Made by a program: the position numbers and the translations under genes
Part shown: piece by piece, positions 9,851-18,525 of the stretch
Layout of the letters: each line of letters opens with the position of its first letter
Position numbering within the stretch: position 1 is the first letter of the stretch
Assembly: GCF_009857915.1 (NCBI RefSeq)
Contig: NZ_WWCM01000003.1
Coordinates: 310,001 to 374,000, forward strand
DNA: 64,000 nucleotides
Source of the DNA: Duganella qianjiadongensis
GTDB lineage: Bacteria > Pseudomonadota > Gammaproteobacteria > Burkholderiales > Burkholderiaceae_D
Direction of reading: 5' to 3'
The notes under the pieces: model-generated
What the model was told of the DNA's origin: nothing
The model's database searches: none
The model's input: only the letters and a program-made list of their open reading frames with translations

Positions 9851-9898
9851 GCGGGCTCGTGGTAGGGATAGATCGGGTGTGAAGCGCGCTGGTTTAAA

Positions 9899-10576
9899 CT
9901 AGGCTTTGCCTTCGGCTTCTTTGCGCAGGCGCGCGCGCTCCATGGCAGCGGCGATGATGGCGCGCTTGCGCTCCTTCTCGGCGGCGTCGGCATCGGTGGC
10001 CGGATCGAGCGCTTCCACCGCCTTCATCTTGGCCACCGCCTTGGCGGCGAGGCGGGCATCGTTTTCGTCCTTGTCGCGCTGCAGACGCAGGGCGCGGAAG
10101 TCATGGCGCGCGCGCGCGGCAGTCGCCAGTTCCGGCGTCCATGCCTGCCAGCCGGTCTGCTCGGTGACGGGATACATGACGATGCAGTCGACCGGGCAGG
10201 GGTTTACGCACAGGTCGCAGCCGGTGCACAGATCAGTCACCACGGTGTGCATCAGTTTGGCCGCGCCGACGATGGCATCGACCGGGCAGGCCTGTATGCA
10301 CAGCGTGCAGCCTATGCACAGGGCCGGATCGATGTAGGCCACGGCGCGCGGGCGTTCCATGCCGTTGACAGGGTTGAGCGGAATCACCGGATAACCGGTC
10401 AGGGCGGACAGCCGCTGTATGCCTTCTGCGCCTCCGGGCGGACACTGGTTGATCGCAGCGCTGCCGTCGGCGATGGCTTGCGCATACGGGCGGCAGCCCT
10501 GATAGCCGCATTTGGTGCACTGGGTTTGCGGCAGCAGGTCTTCGATGCGATCGGCGAGAGTAGGGGTGATGGACAC
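9899..10576 (-). CDS. rsxB: RsxB/RnfB-type iron-sulfur electron transport protein
   Basis: This 225-aa iron-sulfur protein has the RnfB/RsxB cysteine cluster [14 protein letters not shown]...QCPPGG (about residues 19-47). Two ferredoxin-type [4Fe-4S] motifs follow ([12 protein letters not shown] and [12 protein letters not shown], about 87-130). A charged, alanine-rich C-terminal extension (about 170-225) is typical of betaproteobacterial versions. It lacks the N-terminal membrane anchor of Escherichia coli RsxB. No other rsx/rnf genes are present, so it probably acts with a dispersed or reduced system. It is the first gene of an rsxB-nth unit. Confidence 0.9.
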   Translation of the reverse strand: MSITPTLADRIEDLLPQTQCTKCGYQGCRPYAQAIADGSAAINQCPPGGAEGIQRLSALTGYPVIPLNPVNGMERPRAVAYIDPALCIGCTLCIQACPVDAIVGAAKLMHTVVTDLCTGCDLCVNPCPVDCIVMYPVTEQTGWQAWTPELATAARARHDFRALRLQRDKDENDARLAAKAVAKMKAVEALDPATDADAAEKERKRAIIAAAMERARLRKEAEGKA

Positions 10577-10639
10577 AGCGGCGTGAGGTCTTAAATCGGA
10601 AAAACGTCATTATCCAACAAATCGGCCGCAGATAGAGCA

Positions 10640-10682
10640 ACGGGGCCGGATCGGCTGCCTGTGCAGCGCGATCCGGCCCCGT
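10640..10682 (-). terminator. strong stem-loop after the PHA depolymerase gene
   Basis: ACGGGGCCGGATCG (10640-10653) pairs perfectly with CGATCCGGCCCCGT (10669-10682). An inner GCTGC/GCAGC extends the stem to about 19 pairs with one bulge. It lies just downstream of the depolymerase stop on the minus strand and upstream of rsxB. Few T residues follow, so it may be a transcript-end stabiliser rather than a classical terminator. Confidence 0.65.
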
Positions 10683-10726
10683 GTCGCGGCTTTAAGCCGT
10701 TTGCCGCCTGTCAGGCAGACTGGTGA

Positions 10727-11962
10727 TCAGCCGTGTTTCTTGATGAACTCGGTGATTTTCGGGCATACCTGCTCACGCCAGCGGCGGCCCGAGAAGATGC
10801 CGTAGTGGCCCGCCTGCGGTGCCACGAAGTCCTGCTGCATATCGGCCGGAATATTGCAGCACAGGTCGTGTGCGGCCTGAGTCTGGCCGGCACCGGAAAT
10901 ATCATCAAGCTCGCCCTCTACCGTGAACAGGGCAACGGTGGTGATGTCCTGCGGACGCACCGGCTTACCGCCGACTTTCCACGTACCTTTAGGCAGGGCG
11001 TGGTCCTGGAACACCGTCTTGATGGTGTCAAGGTAGTATTCGGCCGGCATGTCCAGCACGGCGTTGTATTCGTCATAGAACTTGCGGTGGCCTTCTGCCG
11101 TCTCCTGATCGCCTTCTATCAGATGCATGTAGAACTCGCGGTGGCTCTGGGCGTGGCGGCCCGGATTCATGGCAATGAAGCCGGCGTGCTGCAGGAAGCC
11201 CGGATAGACCTTGCGGCCGAAGCCCGGATAGTTGGGCGGCACCGAGTAGATCACGGTGTTTTCGAACCAGGAGAATTTCTTCTCGACGGCCAGATTGTTG
11301 ACTGCCGTCGGCGAACGGCGCGGATCGATAGGGCCGCCCATCATGGTCATGGTTTTTGGCAGTTTCGGATCCTGCTCGGTGGCCATCAGCGAGATCGCAG
11401 CCAGCACCGGCACGGTAGGCTGGCAGACGGAAATCACGTGCAGATCAGGGCCCAGCAGGCGGATGAATTCCTGCACATAGTAGATGTAGTCGTCCAGATG
11501 GAAGGCGCCGGCCGACATCGGCACCATGCGCGCATCGGTCCAGTCGGTGATGTAGACGTCGTGGTCGACCAGCAGGCCGCGCACGGTATCGCGCAGCAGC
11601 GTGGAGTGGTGTCCCGACAACGGTGCCACCAGCAGCACGGTGGGCTGCTTGAGCGCCTTGATCTGCTTGTCGCTCAGTGCTTTCTTGAAGTGCAGCAGGC
11701 GGCAGAACGGCTTGTTAACGGTAACTTCTTCGACGATGCCTACCGTGCCATCTTGCAGATCAACGTAGTTAATGTCAAAAGCCGGCTTTTCGTAGTCCTT
11801 GCCGAGCCGGTACATCAGTTCGTAGCCGGCAGCAATGCGCTGCGAGAACGGCGTGTGCGCCAGTGGCGACACGGGATTGGTGAACATTTTGGACGACGCG
11901 TCGGCCCACTGCATCAGAGGCGTCAGGAACGAGCGTTGCATTTCGTGAAGATGGTAGAGCAT
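10727..11962 (-). CDS. phaZ: intracellular polyhydroxyalkanoate depolymerase
   Basis: This 411-aa alpha/beta-hydrolase-type enzyme mobilises stored polyhydroxybutyrate granules in the cytoplasm. No signal peptide is seen. The nucleophile motif is VISVCQPTVPV, with cysteine instead of serine as in intracellular PhaZ of Ralstonia type. The probable Asp lies in EGELDDISG and the His in QAGHYGIFSG. Length and ends fit the family. AGGGA precedes the ATG at 11962. Other PHA-linked genes in the window (13928-14206 and perhaps the acyl-CoA-binding protein) are consistent with a PHA-storing organism. Confidence 0.93.
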   Translation of the reverse strand: MLYHLHEMQRSFLTPLMQWADASSKMFTNPVSPLAHTPFSQRIAAGYELMYRLGKDYEKPAFDINYVDLQDGTVGIVEEVTVNKPFCRLLHFKKALSDKQIKALKQPTVLLVAPLSGHHSTLLRDTVRGLLVDHDVYITDWTDARMVPMSAGAFHLDDYIYYVQEFIRLLGPDLHVISVCQPTVPVLAAISLMATEQDPKLPKTMTMMGGPIDPRRSPTAVNNLAVEKKFSWFENTVIYSVPPNYPGFGRKVYPGFLQHAGFIAMNPGRHAQSHREFYMHLIEGDQETAEGHRKFYDEYNAVLDMPAEYYLDTIKTVFQDHALPKGTWKVGGKPVRPQDITTVALFTVEGELDDISGAGQTQAAHDLCCNIPADMQQDFVAPQAGHYGIFSGRRWREQVCPKITEFIKKHG

Positions 11963-12127
11963 AGGGTATCCCTGGGGCTAGCGTTTGGTGCGGTGCACCA
12001 ATTCCGTACATCATAAACCAATTATAGGACAGTTTGCCGTAATCGATTGCATTCCAAGATGCTGCTGAGCAAGGCTACGTATTATCCACAATGGTTTTGT
12101 GGCTGCAGTATGAGACTGATAAGGGTG

Positions 12128-12155
12128 AAAAAAAAGCAGCGTTGCCGCTGCTTTT
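12128..12155 (-). terminator. intrinsic terminator after ferredoxin reductase gene
   Basis: On the minus strand AAAAGCAGCG, a four-base loop and CGCTGCTTTT are followed by a run of eight T (bases 12135-12128). It ends the transcript of the reductase gene upstream of phaZ. Confidence 0.9.
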
Positions 12156-12175
12156 CTGTAGGACTGGCGCTAGGC

Positions 12176-13240
12176 TTAGTCGAATACCGGCGTTTCCACG
12201 CCCAGCACTTTGTGCAGTTTCGGCGAGGTGGTGGTGTATTGCATGTGGATCTTCTTGTCCGGGAAGATGTATGGTGCAGCGCCGAAGGCAGCCAGCGCCG
12301 CTTCGTGGAAGCCCGACAGAATCAGCTTCTTCTTGCCCGGATAGGTGTTGATGTCGCCCACAGCGAAGATGCCCGGTACGTTGGTTTCGAACTTCTCGGT
12401 GTTCATCACTTTCAGCTGGCGGCGCTCGATGTCCAGACCCCATTCGGCGATCGGGCCCAGTTTCGGCGACAGGCCGAAGAACACCAGCAGCATATCCAGC
12501 GGTACGCGGCGGGTTACGCCGTCTGCGCCTGTCACTTTCAGCTCGCTCAGCTGGCCGTCTTTGGATTCGAAGCCGGTTGCCTGGCCGATGATCAGCTGCA
12601 TTTCGTATTCGTCGCACAGGGCTTTCATCTTGGCCACGGAAGCTGGCGCAGCGCGGAATTCTTCGCGACGGTGCAGCAGTACCACGGATTCGGCTTTGCC
12701 GACGAAGTTCAGGGCCCAGTCCAGTGCCGAGTCGCCACCGCCGCAGATCACCAGATTCTTGCCTTCGAAGATGGCAGGATCTTTGACCTTGTAGTGCAGC
12801 TGGGTGCCTTCGAAGGCTTCGATGCCGTCCACCTTGATGGTACGGGCCTGGAACGAGCCCACGCCGGCTGCGATGAAGATGGTTTTGGTGATGAAGCGGG
12901 TACCGATGCTGGTTTCCACGTCGAAGCGGCCATCGGCACGGCGTTCGACCTTGGTCACTTCCTGGCCGAGGTGGAAGGTAGGATCGAACGGTTCGATCTG
13001 TTTCAGCAGGTTGTCGGTCAGTTCCTGGCCGGTGCACGATGGCACGGCGGGAATGTCGTAAATCGGTTTGTCCGGATACAGTTCCACGCACTGACCACCC
13101 ACTGCGCCCAGCGAATCGATCACGTGGGCTTTGATTTCCAGCAGGCCCAGTTCGAAGACCTGGAACAGGCCGACGGGGCCGGCGCCGATGATGACGGCAT
13201 CGGCTTCGATGACGTCAGGGGTAGTGACAGTGCTATTCAT
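12176..13240 (-). CDS. ferredoxin/flavodoxin-NADP+ reductase, thioredoxin-reductase-like type
   Basis: This 354-aa FAD and NADPH flavoprotein has an N-terminal FAD-binding [17 protein letters not shown] second dinucleotide motif ([13 protein letters not shown]) and HRREEFRA give NADPH binding. The C-terminal FAD site is [21 protein letters not shown]. It resembles thioredoxin reductase but lacks the redox CxxC, the feature of type-2 ferredoxin-NADP+ reductases. The 7Fe ferredoxin gene lies 110 bases upstream on the same strand and is a likely partner. An intrinsic terminator follows. Confidence 0.9.
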   Translation of the reverse strand: MNSTVTTPDVIEADAVIIGAGPVGLFQVFELGLLEIKAHVIDSLGAVGGQCVELYPDKPIYDIPAVPSCTGQELTDNLLKQIEPFDPTFHLGQEVTKVERRADGRFDVETSIGTRFITKTIFIAAGVGSFQARTIKVDGIEAFEGTQLHYKVKDPAIFEGKNLVICGGGDSALDWALNFVGKAESVVLLHRREEFRAAPASVAKMKALCDEYEMQLIIGQATGFESKDGQLSELKVTGADGVTRRVPLDMLLVFFGLSPKLGPIAEWGLDIERRQLKVMNTEKFETNVPGIFAVGDINTYPGKKKLILSGFHEAALAAFGAAPYIFPDKKIHMQYTTTSPKLHKVLGVETPVFD

Positions 13241-13350
13241 ACGTGGTTTCCTGTTATTTCAATAATGGTTGGGCAACACCGAGCTGCGCGGCCGCCGGAT
13301 TCAGCTGTCGCGTGAGGCGCTGCCTGGTGTGGCCTAGCCAGACGAAAGTC

Positions 13351-13674
13351 TTAGCGGACCAGCAGAGGCAGTTTTTCTTTAACGTCTTTGAACTGTTCTG
13401 CGTCGTCCAGTGCCGGGATGGTCTTGGTGATCGACGGCCAGCCGCGTGCCAGTTCGACGTTCAGCTTGATGAATTTCTGCTGGTCGGCCGGCACATCTTC
13501 TTCTGCATAGATTGCATTGACTGGGCATTCGGCTACGCAGACGGCGCAATCGATGCACTCGTCCGGATCGATGGCGAGGAAATTCGGGCCCTGGCGGAAG
13601 CAATCTACCGGGCAAACATCGACGCAATCAGTGTAGCGGCAAGCGATGCAAGATTCGGTAACAACGTGAGTCAT
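13351..13674 (-). CDS. fdxA: seven-iron ferredoxin
   Basis: A 107-aa ferredoxin with one [3Fe-4S] and one [4Fe-4S] cluster. The first cysteine group is CIACRYTDCVDVCPVDC and the second is CIDCAVCVAECP. The C-terminal extension after about residue 60 is typical of FdxA. The ATG at 13674 has AGGA six bases upstream and matches the family start THVVTE; the frame can be extended to 13746 but adds non-homologous residues. It lies upstream of the ferredoxin-NADP+ reductase gene, suggesting an electron-transfer pair. Confidence 0.95.
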   Translation of the reverse strand: MTHVVTESCIACRYTDCVDVCPVDCFRQGPNFLAIDPDECIDCAVCVAECPVNAIYAEEDVPADQQKFIKLNVELARGWPSITKTIPALDDAEQFKDVKEKLPLLVR

Positions 13675-13927
13675 AACAGTCCTATCAATGTAGTGGTGCA
13701 GCGGCGTCGGCGGCGTGGCATCGCCCGGCCAACCTCGGCAAAGCACTGTATTTTAAGGTAATTCGCTATTTCTCACAAATTGCGCTTATATACAATACAA
13801 ATAAGCAAATTCGTTTCGGGGGCGCTACAGCAGCCCTTGCAGCGGCATTTCAGACTGCCGGCAGGCACTGGTGGCGGGGCGGCGCAACTGGCATGATGGC
13901 AGCTTTTTCCAGCATGAGGAGTAGGCC

Positions 13928-14206
13928 ATGGCCGACATTAACATCGTACAGAAGCACCAGCTCGCGCCAGAGCAGGCCCGTGCAGCGGCACAGCAAGTGG
14001 TCGATAAACTGGCCGAACAGTTCGAACTGAGCTGCCGCTGGGACGGCGATGTGCTGCATTTCGACCGCACGGGGGTGAACGGCAAGCTGACGCTGGCGCC
14101 GGATCAGGCGCAGGTGCAGGTAACGCTGGGATTGTTCTATGGTGCGTTTGCCGGTGTGGTGGAGAGCAAACTGAAAGACAAGATGGCGCGCGTTTTTGCC
14201 GGCTAG
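13928..14206 (+). CDS. polyhydroxyalkanoic acid system (PHA granule-associated) small protein
   Basis: A 92-aa protein that I match to the PHA_gran_rgn family of small cytoplasmic proteins near PHA genes. Supporting features are the helical N terminus (EQARAAAQQVVDKLAEQF) and a pattern WDGDVLHFDRTGVNGKL followed by a short amphipathic segment. GAGGAG is well placed before the ATG. The molecular role is unknown; a granule or PHA-synthesis link is inferred from the family. It stands alone on the plus strand between fdxA and the acyl-CoA-binding protein gene. Confidence 0.8.
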   Translation: MADINIVQKHQLAPEQARAAAQQVVDKLAEQFELSCRWDGDVLHFDRTGVNGKLTLAPDQAQVQVTLGLFYGAFAGVVESKLKDKMARVFAG

Positions 14207-14283
14207 GCAAGGCATGTGGATACGGCGCAGCTTGGCCAGCCGGCCAGCGCTGGCGCCGTGATCTGCCGGATTTCGGACTTGAT

Positions 14284-14535
14284 TTACTTCAGATCTTCGA
14301 TCAGATCGATGTATTGCTGCTTGGCCTCGTCCGACGAAGTGCCGCTCAGAGCAGCCCAGGCATCGTACTTGGCGCGGCCTACCATGTCGGTAAAGCCGGG
14401 ACGCTCGCCCGTCGCATCGCCGCTAGCCGCCTGCTTGAACAGGGCGTAGATTTTCAGCAGGGTCATATTGTCCGGACGTTCAGGCAGGTTCTTGGAATCG
14501 AGCTGGGCCTGGGCAAATTGTGCATCTAAACTCAT
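14284..14535 (-). CDS. acyl-CoA-binding protein
   Basis: An 83-aa four-helix acyl-CoA carrier. Family signatures are KIYALFKQAASGDATGERPG and GRAKYDAWAALSGTSSDEAK. It binds medium- and long-chain acyl-CoA esters in the cytoplasm and buffers them. It is bordered by the PHA small protein and the HU gene and appears to be a single-gene unit. Confidence 0.95.
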   Translation of the reverse strand: MSLDAQFAQAQLDSKNLPERPDNMTLLKIYALFKQAASGDATGERPGFTDMVGRAKYDAWAALSGTSSDEAKQQYIDLIEDLK

Positions 14536-14610
14536 GGTGTCTCCTCGCGGGGCTGGTTGATGTCGCCATCATAACCTCAGCTGCCTTGATTTCCGCTAGA
14601 GGGACTCCTC

Positions 14611-14653
14611 AAAAACAGAGCGGCGGCCGCTGTCATGCACAGGGGCCGCCGCT
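14611..14653 (-). terminator. intrinsic terminator after HU gene
   Basis: On the minus strand AGCGGCGGCC pairs with GGCCGCCGCT across a 15-base loop. TCTG and five T follow (bases 14615-14611). It closes the HU transcript. Confidence 0.8.
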
Positions 14654-14688
14654 GCCGGTGCCCTTGCGGGCACTATGTTACGGATGAC

Positions 14689-14976
14689 TTATTTTTTCTT
14701 GGTCGGATTAACCGCCGACTTCAGAGTCGCGCCAGCCGAGAACTTAGGCGTTTTCGACGCGGCGATCTTGATCGCTTCGCCGGTGGCTGGGTTGCGGCCT
14801 TTGCGGGCAGCGCGTTTTGCGACGGAGAAGGTGCCGAAGCCGGTGATGCCTACCGTGTCGCCTTTTTTCAGACGCTCGGTGATGATCGCGATCAGGGTGT
14901 TGACCGCGTTGTTGGCGGCAGCAGCGGACACGTCAGTGCGTTTCGCAAATTCTGCAATCAATTCGCCTTTTTTCAT
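14689..14976 (-). CDS. hupB: HU-type DNA-binding protein
   Basis: A 95-aa histone-like protein beginning MKKGELIAEFAKRTDVS, with the GFGTFSVAKRAARKGRNP DNA-binding arm. The C terminus carries a short extra Lys/Pro tail (NPTKKK) beyond the usual 90 residues. HU bends and compacts DNA. A good SD (GGAGG) precedes the start. An intrinsic terminator follows. Assignment as the beta-type subunit is by resemblance only. Confidence 0.94.
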   Translation of the reverse strand: MKKGELIAEFAKRTDVSAAAANNAVNTLIAIITERLKKGDTVGITGFGTFSVAKRAARKGRNPATGEAIKIAASKTPKFSAGATLKSAVNPTKKK

Positions 14977-15147
14977 TACTACCTCCTTGGTTATTGGAGC
15001 GCGCAGATTAGCATAAATATTGTCAAATGTAATGGTTTCTCTTCGAAGTAAGCCTTACAGTAGTTGCCGCGCCACGCTGCGACGCAAAAAAACACCCGCC
15101 GTTACAGGCCGCAGCGCGTGCCGAAAAAGGTTTATGATGGCTGCACC

Positions 15148-15948
15148 ATGGATAGAACGACGCGTTTTTCTGATCAGATTCTGCAAGCGTATGCCGATGG
15201 CGTACTTGATGCAGCCACCGTGCGTGCGCTGGAAATCGCCATGCAGCACGACAGCGCGCTGGCGCTACGGGTGGCACAGCTGCGCCGCAAGGCCATAGGC
15301 GCAGCAAGCGCCAAGGCGGGCGCCAAAGTGGTGCAACTGGCCGGCGTGCGGGCAGAACGTGCGGCGGCAGCGCGCAAGGCTGGCCAGCGTCGCTGGGGCT
15401 GGCTGGAGTGGAGCGCGCTGGCGCTAGGCAGCGCCCTGGTGCTGGGTTTGATCCTGCTGGGTTTGTTCGGCAGCCGTGCCGGCTGGTCGCACTGGTGGCC
15501 GCTGGCAGGCAGCCCCGTGGCAGGCAGTCCGGCGCCGCAAGCCCTCAGTCCTTCCGGCATTCCCGCCATGGCCACCCACGACGGCAGCCTGCTGGCGCAA
15601 GGCAGCCTGCTGCTGGCGCTGAACCAGCAGCCGGGCGGGCGCACCACGCCCGATGGCGAAATCCGTATGGGGCAGAGTTTTATGACAGGGGATGGCAATT
15701 ACTGCCGCAGCTTCAGTCTGCTCGGTATGCAGCAGGATCTGACGGGGCTGGCGTGTCGCGAGGAAGGTGTGTGGCAGATACCGCTGCTGGTGCAGAACCG
15801 CAGGAATATGCCGGCGCTGGGCAGCCATCGCAATGCGGCGGGCGATATGCCAGCGCTGCTACAGGAAGCCATACGCCAGCGCAAGGCTGGCGCGGCGCTC
15901 GATGCGCAGGCCGAGGAGCTGGCGCTGCAGCGGCGCTGGCAGCACTAG
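15148..15948 (+). CDS. anti-sigma-factor-like single-pass membrane protein
   Basis: This 266-aa protein has an N-terminal cytoplasmic part (TTRFSDQILQAYADGVLDAATVRALEIAMQ) of the kind found in anti-sigma factors and zinc-finger-like regulators. No zinc ligands are seen. One transmembrane helix (about 90-115, ALALGSALVLGLILLGLF) and a periplasmic domain with two cysteines (NYCRSF...GLACREEG) follow. The ATG at 15148 was chosen because the longer frame from 15064 adds low-quality sequence. No sigma-factor gene is adjacent, so the regulatory role is only suggested. Confidence 0.65.
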   Translation: MDRTTRFSDQILQAYADGVLDAATVRALEIAMQHDSALALRVAQLRRKAIGAASAKAGAKVVQLAGVRAERAAAARKAGQRRWGWLEWSALALGSALVLGLILLGLFGSRAGWSHWWPLAGSPVAGSPAPQALSPSGIPAMATHDGSLLAQGSLLLALNQQPGGRTTPDGEIRMGQSFMTGDGNYCRSFSLLGMQQDLTGLACREEGVWQIPLLVQNRRNMPALGSHRNAAGDMPALLQEAIRQRKAGAALDAQAEELALQRRWQH

Positions 15949-16013
15949 CAACGGGGCAACAGGTGGGGGCAGGCCGGCTATGCAACGATGCCCGACCTGC
16001 CCCCGCCGGAGCA

Positions 16014-16370
16014 TTAAACGGCCAGCAGTTCGACGTCGAAGATCAGGGTGGCGTTAGGCGGAATCACGCCGCCGGCGCCGCGCGAGCCGTAGCCCAGATC
16101 GGAAGGGATGATCAGCTGGCGGCTGCCGCCCACTTTCATACCCTGCACGCCTTCATCCCAGCCGCGGATGACCATGCCGGCGCCCAGCGCGAATTCGAAC
16201 GGGTCGTTACGGTCTTTGCTGGAATCGAATTTCGGGCCTTTGCTGCCGTCGTCGTTCTGCAGCCAGCCGGTGTAGTGCACGGTGACGTTCTGGCCGGCCT
16301 TGGCTTCGGCGCCTTCGCCCACAGTCAGTTCGATGTATTGCAGGCCGGAGCCGGTAGTAATGGTGCTCAT
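16014..16370 (-). CDS. FKBP-type peptidyl-prolyl isomerase
   Basis: This 118-aa single-domain FKBP rotamase begins with a short leader and then LQYIELTVGEG. Conserved pocket elements are VTVHYTGWL, KFDSSKDR, PFEFALGAGMVIRGWDEG, LIIPSDLGYG and IPPNATLIFDVELL. There is no signal peptide, so it is probably cytoplasmic. It is divergent from the beta-propeller gene at 16511. Confidence 0.95.
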   Translation of the reverse strand: MSTITTGSGLQYIELTVGEGAEAKAGQNVTVHYTGWLQNDDGSKGPKFDSSKDRNDPFEFALGAGMVIRGWDEGVQGMKVGGSRQLIIPSDLGYGSRGAGGVIPPNATLIFDVELLAV

Positions 16371-16510
16371 GTTATTCCTTCAGGTGTACGGTTAAAGACA
16401 GGCCCGCATTGTAGCAGGGCGTCCGCGCGCGCGATTAATTGCGGCTACTTCCTTGCCGCTTTCCCGTTTGCACGTAAAATAGGTGTTTTGCTACTACACG
16501 CGATTCCTCC

Positions 16511-17482
16511 ATGTTCCGCAGTTTCCGCCGTATCGCCCTTTCCTGTGTCTGCGCCCTGACTGCCGTGAGCAGCGTGCAGGCCAATGTCGTTGTCGTACTC
16601 AATTCGCGCGACGCTACCGTGCAGCTGCTCGATCAGGACAGCTATAAAGACCTGGCCACTTTCCCTGTGGGCAAGGAGCCGCACCACCTGATGTCCACGC
16701 CCGACAATAAATCGCTGATCGTGGCCAGCTCGGTGGGGAACGAACTGATTTTCCTCGATCCTAAAAGCGGCCACATCCAGCGCACCATCAAGGACATCCT
16801 CGATCCCTACCAGATCGGTTTTTCGCCGGACCAGAAATGGCTGGTATCGAACTCGCTGCGGCTGGACCGCGTCGACCTGTACCGCTATGACGGCACCAGC
16901 CTGACGCTGAGCAAGCGCCTGCCCCTGCCCAAGCTGCCTAGCCACATGGCTTTTAATGCGGCCAGCGACATGGTGTTCATTACCCAGCAGGGCAGCGACG
17001 AGATCAGCGCCATCGATCTGAAAACCCAGAGCATCAAGTGGACTATGCCGGTAGGTAAACTGCCGGCAGGCATATCCATGACGCCGGACGATAAGTATCT
17101 GCTGGTCGGCATCATGAGCAGCGATTATGTGGAAGTGATCGACTGGCGCGCCCAGAAAGTGGTGAAACGCATCAAAACGGGGCAGGGTACCCACAATTTC
17201 CGCGCTGCCGGCGATGGCCGTCACATTTTCGTTTCCAATCGCGTGTCGAATTCGATTAATATCATTGACCAGAAGACGCTGGAAAATGTGGGCCAGATTA
17301 ATGTGCCCGGTGGTCCGGACTGTATGGAGGTGACGTCAGATGGTAAAACCATGTGGGCAACGCTGCGCTGGATTAAAAAAGTGGCCGTAATCGATATCCC
17401 CAGCCGTAAAGTCATCAAACTGATCCCCGTGGGACGCTCGCCGCACGGGGTGTTCTTCTTTAACTCCGCTCCCCGCATCTGA
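16511..17482 (+). CDS. exported YVTN-type beta-propeller protein
   Basis: This 323-aa protein has a signal peptide (FRSFRRIALSCVCALTAVSSVQA). About seven repeats of roughly 40 residues follow, with VxDxxxxxxxxxIPVG-type patterns (ATFPVGKEPHHL, TMPVGKLPAGI, LIPVGRSPHGV). Such YVTN propellers are periplasmic or extracellular binding modules; a substrate cannot be named. It heads a plus-strand operon, and its TGA overlaps the ATG of the deacetylase by one base. The ribosome-binding site is weak. Confidence 0.85.
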   Translation: MFRSFRRIALSCVCALTAVSSVQANVVVVLNSRDATVQLLDQDSYKDLATFPVGKEPHHLMSTPDNKSLIVASSVGNELIFLDPKSGHIQRTIKDILDPYQIGFSPDQKWLVSNSLRLDRVDLYRYDGTSLTLSKRLPLPKLPSHMAFNAASDMVFITQQGSDEISAIDLKTQSIKWTMPVGKLPAGISMTPDDKYLLVGIMSSDYVEVIDWRAQKVVKRIKTGQGTHNFRAAGDGRHIFVSNRVSNSINIIDQKTLENVGQINVPGGPDCMEVTSDGKTMWATLRWIKKVAVIDIPSRKVIKLIPVGRSPHGVFFFNSAPRI

Positions 17483-18525
17483 TGCCGCGCGCCGCCACCC
17501 TGACACTGTGCATGCTGGCGCTGGCGCCGGCACTGTCACAGGCTGAATCGGGCGTGGCCAGACGCGCTGCCGAAGCCCGCGCGGCCGGTATCGCAGCCGC
17601 TTACGGCTACCGGCCAGCCGCAACATCGATGACTCCGGCAGCCCATGCTGCCCCTGTCGCTGCCGCTCAATCACCAGCCCCTAATGGGCCAGCTGCAGCG
17701 CCAGCGGGTACAGCACCGGGCGCCGCCAACGCCATGCTGGCCGTGGTGCCAGCGGCGGCCGCGGCGTCCATGCCGGCCGCCAGTGCTGCCGGCAAGGCCG
17801 TCCCGCCGGCGCCCCAGTGCAAGGGCAATATCTATCTGACCTTCGATACGGGCAGTCAGGCGCAGGCCGCGCTGATTGCAGAGACGCTGCAGAAGTACCA
17901 TATCAAGGCCAGCTTCTTCCTCGCCAACGAAAAAACCGTCAATGGCGACTACTCGCTCGATCCGGCGTGGGCGCCGTACTGGAAGGCGCGGCTGGCGGAA
18001 GGCCACGTGATCGGCTCGCATACTTTCGACCACGATGTGCTGGTGCGCGACGGTGCGGACGGCAAGCTCGATACCAAACCCGGCTTTGGCGCCAGTGCGG
18101 GCAAGGTGCGTTCCCTGACTCCCGAGCAGTACTGCGAACAGATACGCCGGGTGGACCAGCGCTTTACCGAGCTGACGGGCAGCCATCTGGATCCCGTCTG
18201 GCGCGCACCGGCTGGCCGCACTTCGCCCCGTGCGCTGGCGGCAGCACGCAGCTGCGGCTACACCCATGTGGGCTGGTCGCCGGCCGGTTTCAGCGGCGAC
18301 GAGCTGCCCAGCGAGAAGGCCTCCAACGCCAGCCTGCTGGCCAAGTCGCTGCGCGAGCTGCGTGCCGGTGACGTGGTGCTGATCCACATGGGCATCTGGT
18401 CGCGCAAGGATGCGTGGGCGCCGGCCAATCTCGAACCGCTGATCAAGGGACTGTCGCAAAAGGGCTATTGCTTTGCCACGCTGCGCGACCATCCTGACTA
18501 TTCCTCATCGTTTAAACATCCATGA
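17482..18525 (+). CDS. polysaccharide deacetylase (NodB homology), variant metal site
   Basis: This 347-aa exported protein has a signal peptide, a low-complexity Ala/Pro linker (about residues 30-105) and a NodB carbohydrate-esterase domain. Motif 1 reads TFDTGS instead of the usual TFDDG, so the base aspartate is kept but the metal-ligand aspartate is Thr. Motif 2 SHTFDH keeps both His ligands. Motif 3 RAPAGR and a C-terminal VLIHMG are present. An extra basic/aromatic region surrounds GWSPAGFSGDELPS. Similar TFDTG variants seem familiar to me from betaproteobacteria, so this may be a conserved subfamily. It overlaps the genes on both sides (1 and 4 bases), indicating translational coupling. 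Confidence 0.85.
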   Translation: MPRAATLTLCMLALAPALSQAESGVARRAAEARAAGIAAAYGYRPAATSMTPAAHAAPVAAAQSPAPNGPAAAPAGTAPGAANAMLAVVPAAAAASMPAASAAGKAVPPAPQCKGNIYLTFDTGSQAQAALIAETLQKYHIKASFFLANEKTVNGDYSLDPAWAPYWKARLAEGHVIGSHTFDHDVLVRDGADGKLDTKPGFGASAGKVRSLTPEQYCEQIRRVDQRFTELTGSHLDPVWRAPAGRTSPRALAAARSCGYTHVGWSPAGFSGDELPSEKASNASLLAKSLRELRAGDVVLIHMGIWSRKDAWAPANLEPLIKGLSQKGYCFATLRDHPDYSSSFKHP

